Assembly: GCF_900187375.1 (NCBI RefSeq)
Contig: NZ_FYEW01000002.1
Coordinates: forward strand, 186,001-250,000
Length of the DNA stretch: 64,000 nt
DNA from: Hymenobacter gelipurpurascens
GTDB taxonomy: Bacteria > Bacteroidota > Bacteroidia > Cytophagales > Hymenobacteraceae
Direction of reading: 5' to 3'
Shown here piece by piece: positions 1-9,948 of this stretch. Under the pieces are notes generated by a model. That model did no database searches, was not told the DNA's origin, and worked only from the letters and a program-made list of their open reading frames with translations. Position numbers and translations under genes: made by a program. The stretch's first letter is position 1; the number at the start of each line of letters is the position of its first letter.

Positions 1-1465
1 TCGGCAGGAACACCAAATACACGCCAATGAACGTCAGCCAGAAGTGAATGTAACCCAGTTTCTCGTCCAAATGACGACCAAACATTTTTGGGAACCAGTG
101 GTAAACACCAGCAAACAGACCAAAGAATGCCGATGAACCCATTACTAAGTGGAAGTGAGCTACCACGAAGTATGTATTGTGCATCTGAATGTCTAGGGCA
201 GCGTTGCCGAGCACGATGCCGGTAAGACCACCTGCAATGAACAGTGAAACAAAGCCGATAGAGAACAGCATAGCTGCCGTAAATCGGATGTTACCACGCC
301 ACAGAGTGGCCAACCAGTTGAACGTCTTTACAGCTGACGGTACAGCAATAATTAGGGTCAGGAACATGAACACCGACCCAAGGAACGGATTCATACCCGT
401 CACGAACATATGGTGAGCCCATACAACGAACGAAAGCAGAGAGATACCCAGCAGCGAACCAATCATAGCACGGTAGCCGAAAATAGGCTTGCGTGCGTTG
501 GTTGCCAGAATTTCAGAAACCATACCCATTGCTGGCATGATTACGATGTACACTTCTGGGTGACCCAAGAACCAGAACAAGTGCTGGAACAAGATGGGCG
601 AACCACCAGTATTTGGCAGCGCCTGACCGGCAATGTAAATATCCGAGAGGAAGAAGGACGTACCGAATGAGCGGTCAAATATCAGCAGAAGAGCAGCTGA
701 AAATAGCACAGGGAATGCCAACAGGCCTAGTATTGCCGTGAGGAAAAAGGCCCAAATGGTAAGGGGCAATTTCGACATCGACATGCCTTGCGTACGCAGG
801 TTGATAACAGTGGTGATATAGTTTACACCACCCAACAACTGTGATACAATGAACAGAGCCATTGAAACCAGCCACAGCGTCATACCAGCACCTGAGCCAG
901 GGATAGCCTGGGGCAAAGCGCTCAGCGGTGGATAAATTGTCCAACCGGCTGAAGCAGGACCTGTCTCAATGAAGAGAGAGGTGAACATAATGACACTCGA
1001 TACAAAGAAGAACCAGTACGAGAGCATGTTCATGAAGCCCGATGCCATGTCACGGGCTCCAATCTGCAGCGGAATCAGGAAGTTGGAGAATGTACCAGAT
1101 AAACCAGCCGTCAGTACAAAGAACACCATGATGGTGCCGTGCATCGTAACTAGGGCCAGATAAAACTCTGGATTAAGCTTCCCAGCTTCGATCCATTTAC
1201 CTAGAAACGGCTGAAGCCATTCCAAAGTAGCTTCAGGCCAGCCTAACTGCAGGCGAAATAAGCTGGAGAGAGTGCCACCAATAATAGCCCACAGCATACC
1301 AGTGATCAGGAATTGTTTGGCAATTACCTTGTGGTCTGTGCTGAAGACATATTTGGAAAGGAAGCCTTGCTCGTGGTGCTCGTCGTGGTGCGCGTGCTCG
1401 TCGTGCGATACACCGGGTTCGGTTGCCCCGACCCCACCTTGCACTTGCGCTTGATTAGAAGCCAT
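1..1465 (-). CDS. coxA: cytochrome c oxidase subunit I (3' end outside window)
   Basis: Catalytic subunit of an aa3-type heme-copper oxidase that reduces oxygen to water in the cytoplasmic membrane and pumps protons. About 488 residues are inside the window; the gene continues past position 1. The start at 1465 gives a His/Glu-rich cytosolic N-terminus (DEHAHHDEHHEQ), then the first transmembrane segment. Visible family motifs are TMHGTIM (heme a ligand region), GHPEVY (CuB ligand with the cross-linked Tyr), the HH pair in WAHHMF (CuB) and AHFHLVMG (heme ligands). It lies 25 bases after coxB and is the last gene seen of the alternative complex III-oxidase operon. Family assignment is secure; the subtype aa3 is inferred from GHPEVY and from the lack of a heme c domain in subunit II. 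Confidence 0.96.
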   Translation of the reverse strand, partial: MASNQAQVQGGVGATEPGVSHDEHAHHDEHHEQGFLSKYVFSTDHKVIAKQFLITGMLWAIIGGTLSSLFRLQLGWPEATLEWLQPFLGKWIEAGKLNPEFYLALVTMHGTIMVFFVLTAGLSGTFSNFLIPLQIGARDMASGFMNMLSYWFFFVSSVIMFTSLFIETGPASAGWTIYPPLSALPQAIPGSGAGMTLWLVSMALFIVSQLLGGVNYITTVINLRTQGMSMSKLPLTIWAFFLTAILGLLAFPVLFSAALLLIFDRSFGTSFFLSDIYIAGQALPNTGGSPILFQHLFWFLGHPEVYIVIMPAMGMVSEILATNARKPIFGYRAMIGSLLGISLLSFVVWAHHMFVTGMNPFLGSVFMFLTLIIAVPSAVKTFNWLATLWRGNIRFTAAMLFSIGFVSLFIAGGLTGIVLGNAALDIQMHNTYFVVAHFHLVMGSSAFFGLFAGVYHWFPKMFGRHLDEKLGYIHFWLTFIGVYLVFLP

Positions 1466-1490
1466 ATGAGAAGCGTACGATTAAGTTAAA

Positions 1491-2558
1491 TTAAAGCGAT
1501 GCTTTAGCAGTAGAAACTACTGTAGCAGCAGGAACAGCAGCCTCGTTTACTGCCAGCTTGGCAGTTTTCTGTTTGAAGCTAGCCAAGACATCTGGGTTTT
1601 GCTCCGAGAAGGACTTTTGCTGTGAGAACCAAGCAACGTAATCATCTGGTTCATCTACTACAATGTTCAGCTTCATAGCGAAGTGACCACGACCACAAAT
1701 CTGGTTACAAGCTAGCTCGTAATTGAATTTAGGGTTGCCTGTCTGAGCGCGCATTTCATCTGTCGTTTTGGTAGGTGTAAACCAAAACTTAGTCGGCATA
1801 CCCGGTACTGCATACATCTGCACTCGGAAGTGCGGCATGTATACAGCGTGCAATACGTCACGTGAACGAATGCGGAGTAGCACTGGATGACCCTTAGGAA
1901 TATGGATCTCAGGAGCTACGAAGTCGTCTAGGCCGCTTTTATCGTTCAAATCAAATCCAAATTCATTGGTAGCATCGATCAGACGATAATTTACCAACCC
2001 TAGTTTCTGATCACGACCTGGGTAACGTACAAGCCAATTAAACTGCTTGCCCATTACTTCAACCACTACAGCATCCTTAGGAGCAGGACCAGTAATACGC
2101 GACCACTCCTTCCAACCAGCAAACACCAGACCTGCCATAACAATAGCAGGAATCAGGGTCCAGATAATTTCTATCTTGTTATTGTGGGGAAAGAAAAATG
2201 CCCGACGGCCTTCCTTGTGCTGGTACTTGTAAGAGTACACAAATAGCAAAATATGGGTCAGCGTAAACACAATACCCAGAATGATCATCGTCGTCCAGAA
2301 CATGCGTTCCGTAGCATGTCCGTGAACTGACGCGATTGGCGGGTTCATTTTATCGAAGTTATCGACAAATGACCAGGCAAAAGCAGCCCCACCTACAACC
2401 ATGAAGATGATGAAGAGGATAGCGTTTACACGGTTACTCGCTCCAATTTCACGTGTGGAACTACCCGAGAAAATAGAGGTCAGAATCTGGAGACGAAACA
2501 GCAGGCCGAAAACGACCAGCAGCAACGCCAATACCAGAAGAATACCAAGTGCAGTCAT
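1491..2558 (-). CDS. coxB: cytochrome c oxidase subunit II (CuA subunit)
   Basis: Receives electrons from cytochrome c at the binuclear CuA centre and passes them to subunit I. In 355 residues, four hydrophobic stretches appear at about 3-22, 44-65, 87-110 and 130-148; subunit II normally has two, so the first two are an N-terminal extension. The CuA site is H237 plus C284-N-Q-I-C288, H292 and M295. The residue between the cysteines that is usually Glu is Gln here. There is no CxxCH, so this is not a caa3-type fusion. It sits between actF and coxA in the same operon, which fits delivery of electrons from ActE. The N-terminal extension resembles what I expect for Bacteroidota proteins, but I could not check this. 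Confidence 0.95.
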   Translation of the reverse strand: MTALGILLVLALLLVVFGLLFRLQILTSIFSGSSTREIGASNRVNAILFIIFMVVGGAAFAWSFVDNFDKMNPPIASVHGHATERMFWTTMIILGIVFTLTHILLFVYSYKYQHKEGRRAFFFPHNNKIEIIWTLIPAIVMAGLVFAGWKEWSRITGPAPKDAVVVEVMGKQFNWLVRYPGRDQKLGLVNYRLIDATNEFGFDLNDKSGLDDFVAPEIHIPKGHPVLLRIRSRDVLHAVYMPHFRVQMYAVPGMPTKFWFTPTKTTDEMRAQTGNPKFNYELACNQICGRGHFAMKLNIVVDEPDDYVAWFSQQKSFSEQNPDVLASFKQKTAKLAVNEAAVPAATVVSTAKASL

Positions 2559-2647
2559 GAGAAAGGGATAAACTGAAACTGTGAGAGATTGGAAGTAAGA
2601 GCCGTGTAACTATGATGCTGCTTACCTCCCAATACCCAGGTTTATGA

Positions 2648-3973
2648 TTAGGTCGTATGGTGCACACTCTCATCCAAGAATGGATGATGAACCGGCACCA
2701 GTGAGGCCTGAGATAAGCGTTTCGTGAACAAGAGAAGGAAAGAACCTAAGAAAATTAATGCAGTCCCAATCTCAATGATAAACCCATTCTCTGCCTGCAT
2801 AGTTGCTGGCATGATCATTAAATAGAAGTCGAACCAGTGACCCACCAGAATGGCAATACTCACGATCTTCATCATGATCATCTGACGCTTTGCATCCCGT
2901 GTCATAAGAACAAGGAAAGGGAACACAAAGTTGATAATCAGATTAAAAAAGAAGATCCAAGTATACTGACCATTAAAGCCCCCTAAACGCTGGTTGTAAT
3001 AAACCGCTTCTTCAGGCAGGTTAGCATACCAGATCAGCATAAACTGGGAGAACCATACATAGGTCCAGAAAATGCTGAAGCCAAACATAAACTTGCCTAG
3101 ATCGTGCAAATGGCCTTCTTTGATGAATTGCAGGTAACCAGCTTGTTTCAGCAGAATCACGCAAAGTGTTGTGGCAGCAATACCTGATACCCACCATGAG
3201 GCAAACACATACCAACCAAACATTGTCGAGAACCAGTGAGTGTCAATAGACATCACCCAGTCCCAAGCTGCCATTGACGAGGTAACTGCGAAAAGCACCA
3301 AGAACAAAGCAGAAGCAGTAATGCTTTTATGAAAATAAACAGTTCCACCGTTTAAGTCCTCTTCCAGCGACAAAGTGCGCAACTTGTTAGTGAACACTAC
3401 CCAAATAACGACATAGGAAATCGTACGAATCAGGTAGAAAGGAACACTTAGGAACCCAGACTTGCCAGCTATGATAGCATCATAGTTAGCGTTGCCCTTG
3501 GTCATGATGCCAGGCAGAGTCCAGTGGAATATGTCATGGTTAATCAGGCCGATACCAAAAATGATGACCATCAATATGCCACCTGGCAGTACCCAAGCAC
3601 TCAATGCTTCATTGATGCGCTTAATCAGTACTGACCAACCAGCGTAGGCCACATATTGGATAGCCATGAACACAGTACCAATTACGGATACCCCGGTGAA
3701 GAACACATTATTGTGCCAAAGGCTTACGATGAAGCGCTTAAGCCAGATGGGGCTACCATGATGCCCTGTACCCTCATGACCGGCGCCTGCTGCTCCATGG
3801 GCTGCTGCTGCCCCCTCATGGGCTCCAGCACCAATACCCATAGCTGCAACTATCAAACCGATAGCTAGTACTATTACACCAGCAACAATGATGGTGATAA
3901 ACCGTTTACGTGCGTTCGGCGAAACCTCCAGGTATTCAGCCGTCACCGTTTCGTGATGCGTCAGAGTTGCCAT
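2648..3973 (-). CDS. actF: alternative complex III subunit ActF (membrane quinol:cytochrome c oxidoreductase subunit)
   Basis: Polytopic membrane subunit of alternative complex III, a paralogue of ActC in the NrfD/PsrC family. The 441-residue protein has about ten hydrophobic segments. After the first segment comes an Ala/Gly/His-rich loop (about residues 48-75), followed by the long hydrophobic core. It lies five bases downstream of actE and 89 bases upstream of coxB, in the order actA-B-C-D-E-F expected for this complex. In the known complex ActC and ActF form the two membrane halves, and ActF is thought to help with proton movement rather than quinol binding; that role is taken from the family. 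The identification rests on size, topology and position, and is firm. Confidence 0.92.
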   Translation of the reverse strand: MATLTHHETVTAEYLEVSPNARKRFITIIVAGVIVLAIGLIVAAMGIGAGAHEGAAAAHGAAGAGHEGTGHHGSPIWLKRFIVSLWHNNVFFTGVSVIGTVFMAIQYVAYAGWSVLIKRINEALSAWVLPGGILMVIIFGIGLINHDIFHWTLPGIMTKGNANYDAIIAGKSGFLSVPFYLIRTISYVVIWVVFTNKLRTLSLEEDLNGGTVYFHKSITASALFLVLFAVTSSMAAWDWVMSIDTHWFSTMFGWYVFASWWVSGIAATTLCVILLKQAGYLQFIKEGHLHDLGKFMFGFSIFWTYVWFSQFMLIWYANLPEEAVYYNQRLGGFNGQYTWIFFFNLIINFVFPFLVLMTRDAKRQMIMMKIVSIAILVGHWFDFYLMIMPATMQAENGFIIEIGTALIFLGSFLLLFTKRLSQASLVPVHHPFLDESVHHTT

Positions 3974-3978
3974 ATCAG

Positions 3979-4713
3979 TTAGTTCGCCGTTCCGTTACGT
4001 GCTTTATCACCTTGGCCAGGGGTAGTCGAAGCCTTATCAGCCTGTGCTTCTTGCACTGGCAGCTGCTCAGTCGGATTTATTGTCGTAGCCGAATCAGTAG
4101 CAGACATTCCTTTTGCCTTTAGGAAATCGGTTAGACCATCTGGGCCTTTTCCTTCCTGCAGCATCCGGACGTACATAGCAATCTTCCAGCGTTCCTCAGG
4201 GTTAACCTGTGAGCCATGTGGCATCATGCGGCCTTTACCCCATTGGATCACATGATAGATGTGTCCTTCGTTCATGGTTTTGTAAGCACCAGTCGAGTAG
4301 TTCGGCACACCTTTGTACTTTATGCCTACTGGTCCTTGCCCATCTCCTTGCTCACCATGGCAGTGTTGGCAGTTGCGCGTATAAAGAGTCTGGCCCTCGG
4401 CTAGGTTAGCCTTTGTGTACGAGTAAGGCTCTTTTAAAGTACGTTCAGCAATACCAACACTATCCTTACCAATGTGAGAGTAGTAATTGAGCTTGCCACG
4501 TGCTACTGTACCTACAGCAGGAGTGCGTTCGTTAATCCCCATTGGGTTAATCGTATTAGCACTTGTCTGGCGCAGGGGTTCGTACGGAATGGATTCGTAC
4601 ATCTCCGGAGCATATTCTACACCCGGATCATCGGCGCGGTTGCAGGCGGTGGTGAACACCGATGCCAGCAGTACCGCCGACGCCTGCAGAGTTATTTTCA
4701 GCGAATGCGTCAT
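3979..4713 (-). CDS. actE: alternative complex III subunit ActE (monoheme cytochrome c lipoprotein)
   Basis: Periplasm-facing c-type cytochrome that passes electrons out of alternative complex III towards the oxidase. The 244-residue protein starts with a lipoprotein signal (hydrophobic stretch, then TTAC at Cys24). One heme-binding motif, CQHCH, is at residues 115-119, and the MMPHG segment near 162 is the likely Met ligand. The tail after about 205 is low-complexity and hydrophilic. Its ATG overlaps the TAA of actD by one base (TAATG), so translation is probably coupled. actF follows five bases after the stop. Confidence 0.93.
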   Translation of the reverse strand: MTHSLKITLQASAVLLASVFTTACNRADDPGVEYAPEMYESIPYEPLRQTSANTINPMGINERTPAVGTVARGKLNYYSHIGKDSVGIAERTLKEPYSYTKANLAEGQTLYTRNCQHCHGEQGDGQGPVGIKYKGVPNYSTGAYKTMNEGHIYHVIQWGKGRMMPHGSQVNPEERWKIAMYVRMLQEGKGPDGLTDFLKAKGMSATDSATTINPTEQLPVQEAQADKASTTPGQGDKARNGTAN

Positions 4714-5246
4714 TAGAACTTGGACATTTCTTTTTGGTTCACCTCAGAAGCACCGTTATCGCGCAACAACTGCGACAATTTAGTCATGTCGGTATTTTCG
4801 TTTACCTCAATGGCCATTACAAACTTGTCATCCGTGGAACGCACATCCAGTACTGGAGTCTTCCAACGAGGGTAAAGCTTGCTAATGGTATAGAAGGTTA
4901 TCACCATCCCATGGCAGCAGAATAGTACCGTCAGTTCGAACGTTACTGGGATAAATGCGGGCAGCGCGATATGCGGCTTACCACCAATTATCATGGGCCA
5001 GTCAAAGCCTAGCGTGTAGATCTGCAGCCACAGCGCGAAGCATAGGCCAGTTAAGCCGAAGAAGAAAGCTGCGATAGGCAAACGAGAACGTTCGATACCC
5101 ATGGCATCATCAATGCCGTGAATCGGAAACGGGGTAAAGACTTCGTAGATTTTCACGCCCGCCTCGCGAACGTTTTCAACGGCGTGCAGCAGCACGTCTT
5201 CGTCTTCGAAGATGCCGAGGGCGAAGCGCTTAGTCATGCTTGTCAT
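4713..5246 (-). CDS. actD: alternative complex III subunit ActD (DUF3341)
   Basis: Small membrane subunit of alternative complex III, DUF3341 family. In 177 residues there is a soluble N-terminal part, starting with the typical [19 protein letters not shown] segment, and two transmembrane helices at about 60-85 and 98-125. A short soluble C-terminus ends in a Lys-rich stretch. The start overlaps the end of actC by 17 bases, and the stop shares a base with the start of actE. Such tight packing is expected of subunits made in equal amounts. Catalytic roles are not known for this subunit; it packs against the ActC/ActF membrane bundle in the studied complex. Confidence 0.92.
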   Translation of the reverse strand: MTSMTKRFALGIFEDEDVLLHAVENVREAGVKIYEVFTPFPIHGIDDAMGIERSRLPIAAFFFGLTGLCFALWLQIYTLGFDWPMIIGGKPHIALPAFIPVTFELTVLFCCHGMVITFYTISKLYPRWKTPVLDVRSTDDKFVMAIEVNENTDMTKLSQLLRDNGASEVNQKEMSKF

Positions 5247-6687
5247 AGTTTACGGGAGCCGAGGCAGGCACGCCGTGGGTGGTGGTTTGATGAGGAGCGT
5301 GCTGATGCGGATCGTGCCCGGTATAAGTGGGACCGTTATCAACCGTATACTTCAATACCGCTTTTACTTCTGCCATGTTGATTACAGGGAAGAATTTAGC
5401 GAAAAGCAGGAACAAGGTGAAGAATAGACCAATTGTACCTACGTAGATACCAACGTCGATAATAGTGGGCGAGAACATAGCCCAGCTCGATGGCAGGTAA
5501 TCGCGGTGCAGCGAGGTTACGATAATCACGAAGCGTTCGAACCACATACCAATGTTCACGATGATCGAAAGAACAAAGGTCAGAGGGATACTGTACCGTA
5601 CGCGGCGAATCCATACCAGCTGCGGCGTAATTACGTTGCAGGTCATCATCGACCAGTAAGCCCACCAATAAGGTCCAGTAGCACGGTTGATGAAAGCATA
5701 CTGCTCAAATTCAACCTGCGAATACCAAGCAATGAAAAACTCGGTGATGTAGGCCACCCCTACTATCGAACCCGTAACCATCATGATCTTATTCATGAGG
5801 GCGATGTGCTCAATAGTGATGTAGTCTTCCAGCTTGAACACAACACGTGTGATAAGCATCAGCGTGAGTACCATGGCGAAGCCTGAGAAGATAGCTCCGG
5901 CAACGAAGTAGGGAGGGAAGATGGTAGTGTGCCAGCCTGGAACCACCGAAGTGGCAAAGTCCATCGATACAATAGTATGTACCGAGAGTACCAGTGGCGT
6001 AGAAACACCAGCCAAAATTAAAGACACAGTTTCGTAACGCGACCAGTGCTTGGCAGAACCTTTCCAGCCCATGCTTAGCAGCGAGTAGGCCACTTTAGCG
6101 ATAGGGCCTTTCGCACGGTCACGAATGGTAGCAAAGTCAGGAACTAGACCTGTATACCAGAATACCAGCGAAACAGTAAAGTAAGTCGAGATGGCAAACA
6201 CATCCCATAACAGAGGGGAGTTGAAGTTTACCCACAGCGACCCCAGTGTGTTTTGCAGGGGAAATACGTAGAATGCCAACCATGGACGGCCCATGTGCAG
6301 CACGGGGAACATAGCTGCGCAGATTACGGCAAAGATGGTCATTGCCTCTGCCGCTCGGTTGATGGAGGTCCGCCACTTTTGACGGAACAGCAACAGTACT
6401 GCTGAGATCAGTGTACCAGCGTGACCGATACCTACCCACCATACGAAGTTGGTGATATCCCAGGCCCAGCCTACGGTTTTATTCAAACCCCACTCTCCGA
6501 TACCATACCAAAGGGTACGATATACAGAGTAAAAGAATACGCCGAGGAGAATGAGGGCAACGCTCAGAGCGGCCATCCACCGGATATTAGGGGCGGCTTC
6601 TACCTGGCGGCACACATCCTGTGTGACGTCGTGGTACGTTTTCCCCCCGGTTACGAGCGGCTCCCGTACAGGCGATACGTGCTGCAT
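5230..6687 (-). CDS. actC: alternative complex III subunit ActC (NrfD/PsrC-like quinol-binding membrane subunit)
   Basis: NrfD/PsrC-family membrane protein that binds menaquinol and passes its electrons to the iron-sulfur clusters of ActB. The 485-residue protein has about ten hydrophobic segments, beginning near residue 37 after a polar N-terminus. The motif [13 protein letters not shown] (about residues 83-95) matches the conserved first-helix region of the family. The C-terminal 40 residues are His-rich and soluble, and the last 17 bases overlap actD. It follows actB by 77 bases. Family and position make the call secure; menaquinol as substrate is inferred from the phylum. Confidence 0.94.
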   Translation of the reverse strand: MQHVSPVREPLVTGGKTYHDVTQDVCRQVEAAPNIRWMAALSVALILLGVFFYSVYRTLWYGIGEWGLNKTVGWAWDITNFVWWVGIGHAGTLISAVLLLFRQKWRTSINRAAEAMTIFAVICAAMFPVLHMGRPWLAFYVFPLQNTLGSLWVNFNSPLLWDVFAISTYFTVSLVFWYTGLVPDFATIRDRAKGPIAKVAYSLLSMGWKGSAKHWSRYETVSLILAGVSTPLVLSVHTIVSMDFATSVVPGWHTTIFPPYFVAGAIFSGFAMVLTLMLITRVVFKLEDYITIEHIALMNKIMMVTGSIVGVAYITEFFIAWYSQVEFEQYAFINRATGPYWWAYWSMMTCNVITPQLVWIRRVRYSIPLTFVLSIIVNIGMWFERFVIIVTSLHRDYLPSSWAMFSPTIIDVGIYVGTIGLFFTLFLLFAKFFPVINMAEVKAVLKYTVDNGPTYTGHDPHQHAPHQTTTHGVPASAPVNYDKHD

Positions 6688-6764
6688 AGTGTTTGGACTT
6701 AAAGGAGTAGACGGGAAGGGCTATGTGGCCTAGAGCCAGATGGCCCTTCCCTATGGCTCAATTT

Positions 6765-9700
6765 CTAGGCGTTACGAACTTCTTCTTCCGTATTACGGAT
6801 CTTGGTCAGATACGTAATGTTCGGCTGAACATTGATGGCGTCGAGAACGTGGAAAGCACGTTCGCCGTCTTCACGACGAAGGACCTGCGAAATACGCGAG
6901 TTTGGATCACGCATATCGCCGAATACAATCGCTTGGGTGGGGCAAGACTGGGCGCAAGCTGAAACAATCTCACCGTCCTGTGGACGACGCTTCTGCTTCT
7001 TGGCTTCTAGCTTACCGAGCTGAATACGCTGCACGCAGAACGAGCATTTCTCCATTACACCACGTGCCCGCACCGTTACATCGGGGTTCAATACCATCCG
7101 ACCGAGGTCGGTGAACATATGCCCGTTTACGGTTTCGAACTTCTCGTTAGAGTAGTAAGAGAACCAGTTGAAACGACGCACCTTGTAAGGGCAGTTGTTT
7201 GCGCAGTAACGAGTACCCACACAACGGTTGTAGGTCATCTGGTTAAGACCTTCCGAGCTGTGAGTAGTAGCCAATACTGGGCATACTGTTTCGCAGGGAG
7301 CATGATTGCAATGCTGGCAAAGCATTGGCTGGAAGATGACCTTCGGGTTATCCGAAGGATGCTCCATAGCTTCGTATGTAGCTAGCTTGCCTTTTGTTTC
7401 AAAGTCCTCCTTATGTGCATCAGAGCTGTAATAACGGTCGATACGCATCCAGTGCATCTCACGACGGTTGATTACTTCCTGCTTTCCTACAACGGCTACG
7501 TTGTTCTCAACCTGACAACCAATTACGCAAGAACCACAACCAATGCATGAGTTCAGGTCAATGGCCATCCCCCAATGGTGGTTCTTGTATTCGTAATCCT
7601 GCCACAACGATACCTTGTTAGGCTTTTGAGGCCCATCAGGTGTCGAGATGGTTTCGTACTCTGTAACCTCCTTGGGGTTCTCGATATATTGCTTCAGCGT
7701 TGACTCCTGCACGACCGGCTTGCGGTCCATGATAGTGTGGTGAGTCTGGGTTTGCGCAATAGGCGATTTGCCTTCGGTGCTTGTTATCTCTACAGCATTC
7801 GCGTAAACGATAGCATCATTGCGCATTGCAGCTAGAGGCAAGACATTGGCGCCAACTCCATCGGCTACTTTACCGCCTTTCGTACGGCCGTAACCCAGAG
7901 CAATGCTTACAGTACCGTTGGCCTGGCCAGGCTGAATCAGAACGGGCAGTTCAACTGACTTGCCGTTAGCAGACACCTTTACAACGTCCCCCTGCTCCCA
8001 CTTTTTCTCTACAGCCATCGAGCGGGGCACTGCAACATAGTTACCCCAAGTGGCCTTAGATACAGGATCAGGCAATTCCTGCAACCAGGGATTGTTTGCT
8101 TCAGCCCCGCTGCCTACCCCTACTTTTTCATAGATGGCAAGCTCCACACCAGCAGCTTTTGGTGCTGACTTGATAGCAGCAATAGCGCTTGAAGCGTCCA
8201 TTGCTGGAGCAACTTGAGCTACTGCAGCAGGCGAAGCAGTTCCAACAGCTACGCCGTCATGCACAGCTTTATCCCACGCTTTCTGGAAGTTACCACCCAG
8301 TACACCTTTCCACTGATTGCGGAGGTAATTGTAGTAACTGGTGGGGTTACCGGCCCAAGTCAGGAGTGAATCCTGAGCCTGACGAGTGGCAAACAACGGC
8401 GTAATAACTGGCTGAGCAAGACTCAGGAAGCCACGCTTAGGCTCGTAGTCGTTCCATGACTCCAAGAAGTTATGGTCGGGAGCAGAATAGGTACACAGGC
8501 TACCCGTCTCATCAAGACGGTCGTTCAGCGAAACTGTGGTTTTAACCTTTTTGATGCCGGCAATTACCTGCTCCGCCAATGGGTGGTCGTAAGCGGGGTT
8601 AGCGTGATAGAAAATGACAGCGCCAACTTGGCCTCCGTTCATTTCACGTACTAAGCGAGCCATTCGTGCGTCATCGCCTTGGCGAATCAGAGAAGGATTT
8701 GCTACATCAACAGCAGTAGAACCTAAAGCAGCATTGATTGCAGCAACCAACGCCTGGACAGCAGGATCGTTAGAACCTGAAACTACTAGGCCACCATTTC
8801 CAGCTGCCTTCAAATCGGCAGCAGCCTTCTTAAGCTGCTCATTGGAATAGGTAGCACCAGTGCCACCTCCTACAACCAAATTGTAAAGAGCTAATACTGC
8901 TTCTCCCTGCTCGGAAGGCTTTAGTGCAACGCGAACGTCTGCATTTGAGCCAGTAAGCGTCAACGCCGTTTCGAACTGGTAATGGCGCGACATGGTCTTT
9001 TTGTCACGCGATACTTTACGATTGGTGACGTACTGCTGAGCATACTCAACTGGAGACAGCCAAGTACCTAGGAAATCAGCGCCAAAGCTTACAATAATTC
9101 CAGCCTTGCTGAAATCGTAAGCAGGCAGTACTCCGCCATTAGCCCGCAGCAAACCTGAAGCTGAATTCACGTCGTACATCACGTGCTCAGTGTTCGGGTA
9201 GCGCGAGGCAAACTCAGCAATAACTTTCTTGGTAGAGGGGCTGATGATGGTAGGTGACACAATGGCGATTTTGCCAGTAGTGCTAGCCAAAGCGGCACGA
9301 ACTCGTTGATCTACGAGGTCTTTTTCAGCTGGCTTACCATCAATCGCAAAATTCTTCAGACGTCCACCATCGTACAGGCTTAGCACGGCAGCTTGCGCCC
9401 GAGCAGATAAGCCACCACGTGTGATGGGAGACTCTGGATTTCCTTCAAACTTAATCGGACGGCCCTCACGGGTTTTCACCAGGATGCTGTTGTAATCCTG
9501 ACCGTTGAAATAAGTGGAGGCGTAAAAATTAGCAATGCCTGGATCAACCTCTTCAGGTTTATTCAGATACGGGATGGCCTTTCTAACAGGCGTTTCGCAA
9601 CTGGCCAGGGTGGCTGCGGCAATACCGAAGCCCATGAGTTTGAGGAAGTCGCGGCGTGGCGCTACCGTGGCATCCGAAGATCCATGGCTGTCTTTTACCG

Positions 9701-9797
9701 GCAGGAAATCAGCAAACTCCGTGAAAGCACCTTTCACGAACTCTGGTGAATTCTCCAGTTCCTCAATTCCCTTCCAGTACTTAGGCGACTCTTGCAT
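6765..9797 (-). CDS. actB: alternative complex III subunit ActB (molybdopterin-oxidoreductase-like / Fe-S fusion)
   Basis: Large extracytoplasmic subunit that carries electrons from quinol in ActC to the hemes of ActA/ActE. Of 1010 residues, the N-terminal part has a twin-arginine export motif, RRDFLK, at 48-53 and a lipobox-like LASC ending at Cys67. Residues about 80-690 resemble a molybdopterin oxidoreductase, but family members have lost the cofactor. The C-terminal part is a four-cluster ferredoxin domain, with Cys groups at 751-761, 827-839, 859-869 and 918-952. The group at 859 reads CVGTRYC with one ligand fewer, as expected for the site of a 3Fe-4S cluster. The gene lies between actA and actC. 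Residues 507-550 are an Ala-rich linker-like stretch. Confidence 0.95.
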   Translation of the reverse strand: MQESPKYWKGIEELENSPEFVKGAFTEFADFLPVKDSHGSSDATVAPRRDFLKLMGFGIAAATLASCETPVRKAIPYLNKPEEVDPGIANFYASTYFNGQDYNSILVKTREGRPIKFEGNPESPITRGGLSARAQAAVLSLYDGGRLKNFAIDGKPAEKDLVDQRVRAALASTTGKIAIVSPTIISPSTKKVIAEFASRYPNTEHVMYDVNSASGLLRANGGVLPAYDFSKAGIIVSFGADFLGTWLSPVEYAQQYVTNRKVSRDKKTMSRHYQFETALTLTGSNADVRVALKPSEQGEAVLALYNLVVGGGTGATYSNEQLKKAAADLKAAGNGGLVVSGSNDPAVQALVAAINAALGSTAVDVANPSLIRQGDDARMARLVREMNGGQVGAVIFYHANPAYDHPLAEQVIAGIKKVKTTVSLNDRLDETGSLCTYSAPDHNFLESWNDYEPKRGFLSLAQPVITPLFATRQAQDSLLTWAGNPTSYYNYLRNQWKGVLGGNFQKAWDKAVHDGVAVGTASPAAVAQVAPAMDASSAIAAIKSAPKAAGVELAIYEKVGVGSGAEANNPWLQELPDPVSKATWGNYVAVPRSMAVEKKWEQGDVVKVSANGKSVELPVLIQPGQANGTVSIALGYGRTKGGKVADGVGANVLPLAAMRNDAIVYANAVEITSTEGKSPIAQTQTHHTIMDRKPVVQESTLKQYIENPKEVTEYETISTPDGPQKPNKVSLWQDYEYKNHHWGMAIDLNSCIGCGSCVIGCQVENNVAVVGKQEVINRREMHWMRIDRYYSSDAHKEDFETKGKLATYEAMEHPSDNPKVIFQPMLCQHCNHAPCETVCPVLATTHSSEGLNQMTYNRCVGTRYCANNCPYKVRRFNWFSYYSNEKFETVNGHMFTDLGRMVLNPDVTVRARGVMEKCSFCVQRIQLGKLEAKKQKRRPQDGEIVSACAQSCPTQAIVFGDMRDPNSRISQVLRREDGERAFHVLDAINVQPNITYLTKIRNTEEEVRNA

Positions 9798-9887
9798 CGT
9801 GATTTTGGGGACTTAGGGGCTTAGGGGCTTAGGGACTCGGGAGTATATAGTCCGTACAGTCTCCAAGTAGACTTATGTAACGTGAAT

Positions 9888-9943
9888 TAGGTCTTCGTAA
9901 CGCCAAACTTAGTGGGAACCAAGCCCGCCGTTGCGAAGACCTA
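9888..9943 (-). repeat. hairpin between actA and actB
   Basis: Inverted repeat in the 151-base gap between actA and actB. Arms at 9888-9902 and 9929-9943 match in 14 of 15 positions (TAGGTCTTCG...) and are separated by 26 bases. There is no T-run, so it is not a clear terminator. It could tune the actA to actB ratio by processing or partial attenuation; this is inference. The same gap also holds about three copies of CTTAGGG(G/A) at 9812-9835. Confidence 0.5.
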
Positions 9944-9948
9944 TTTTA

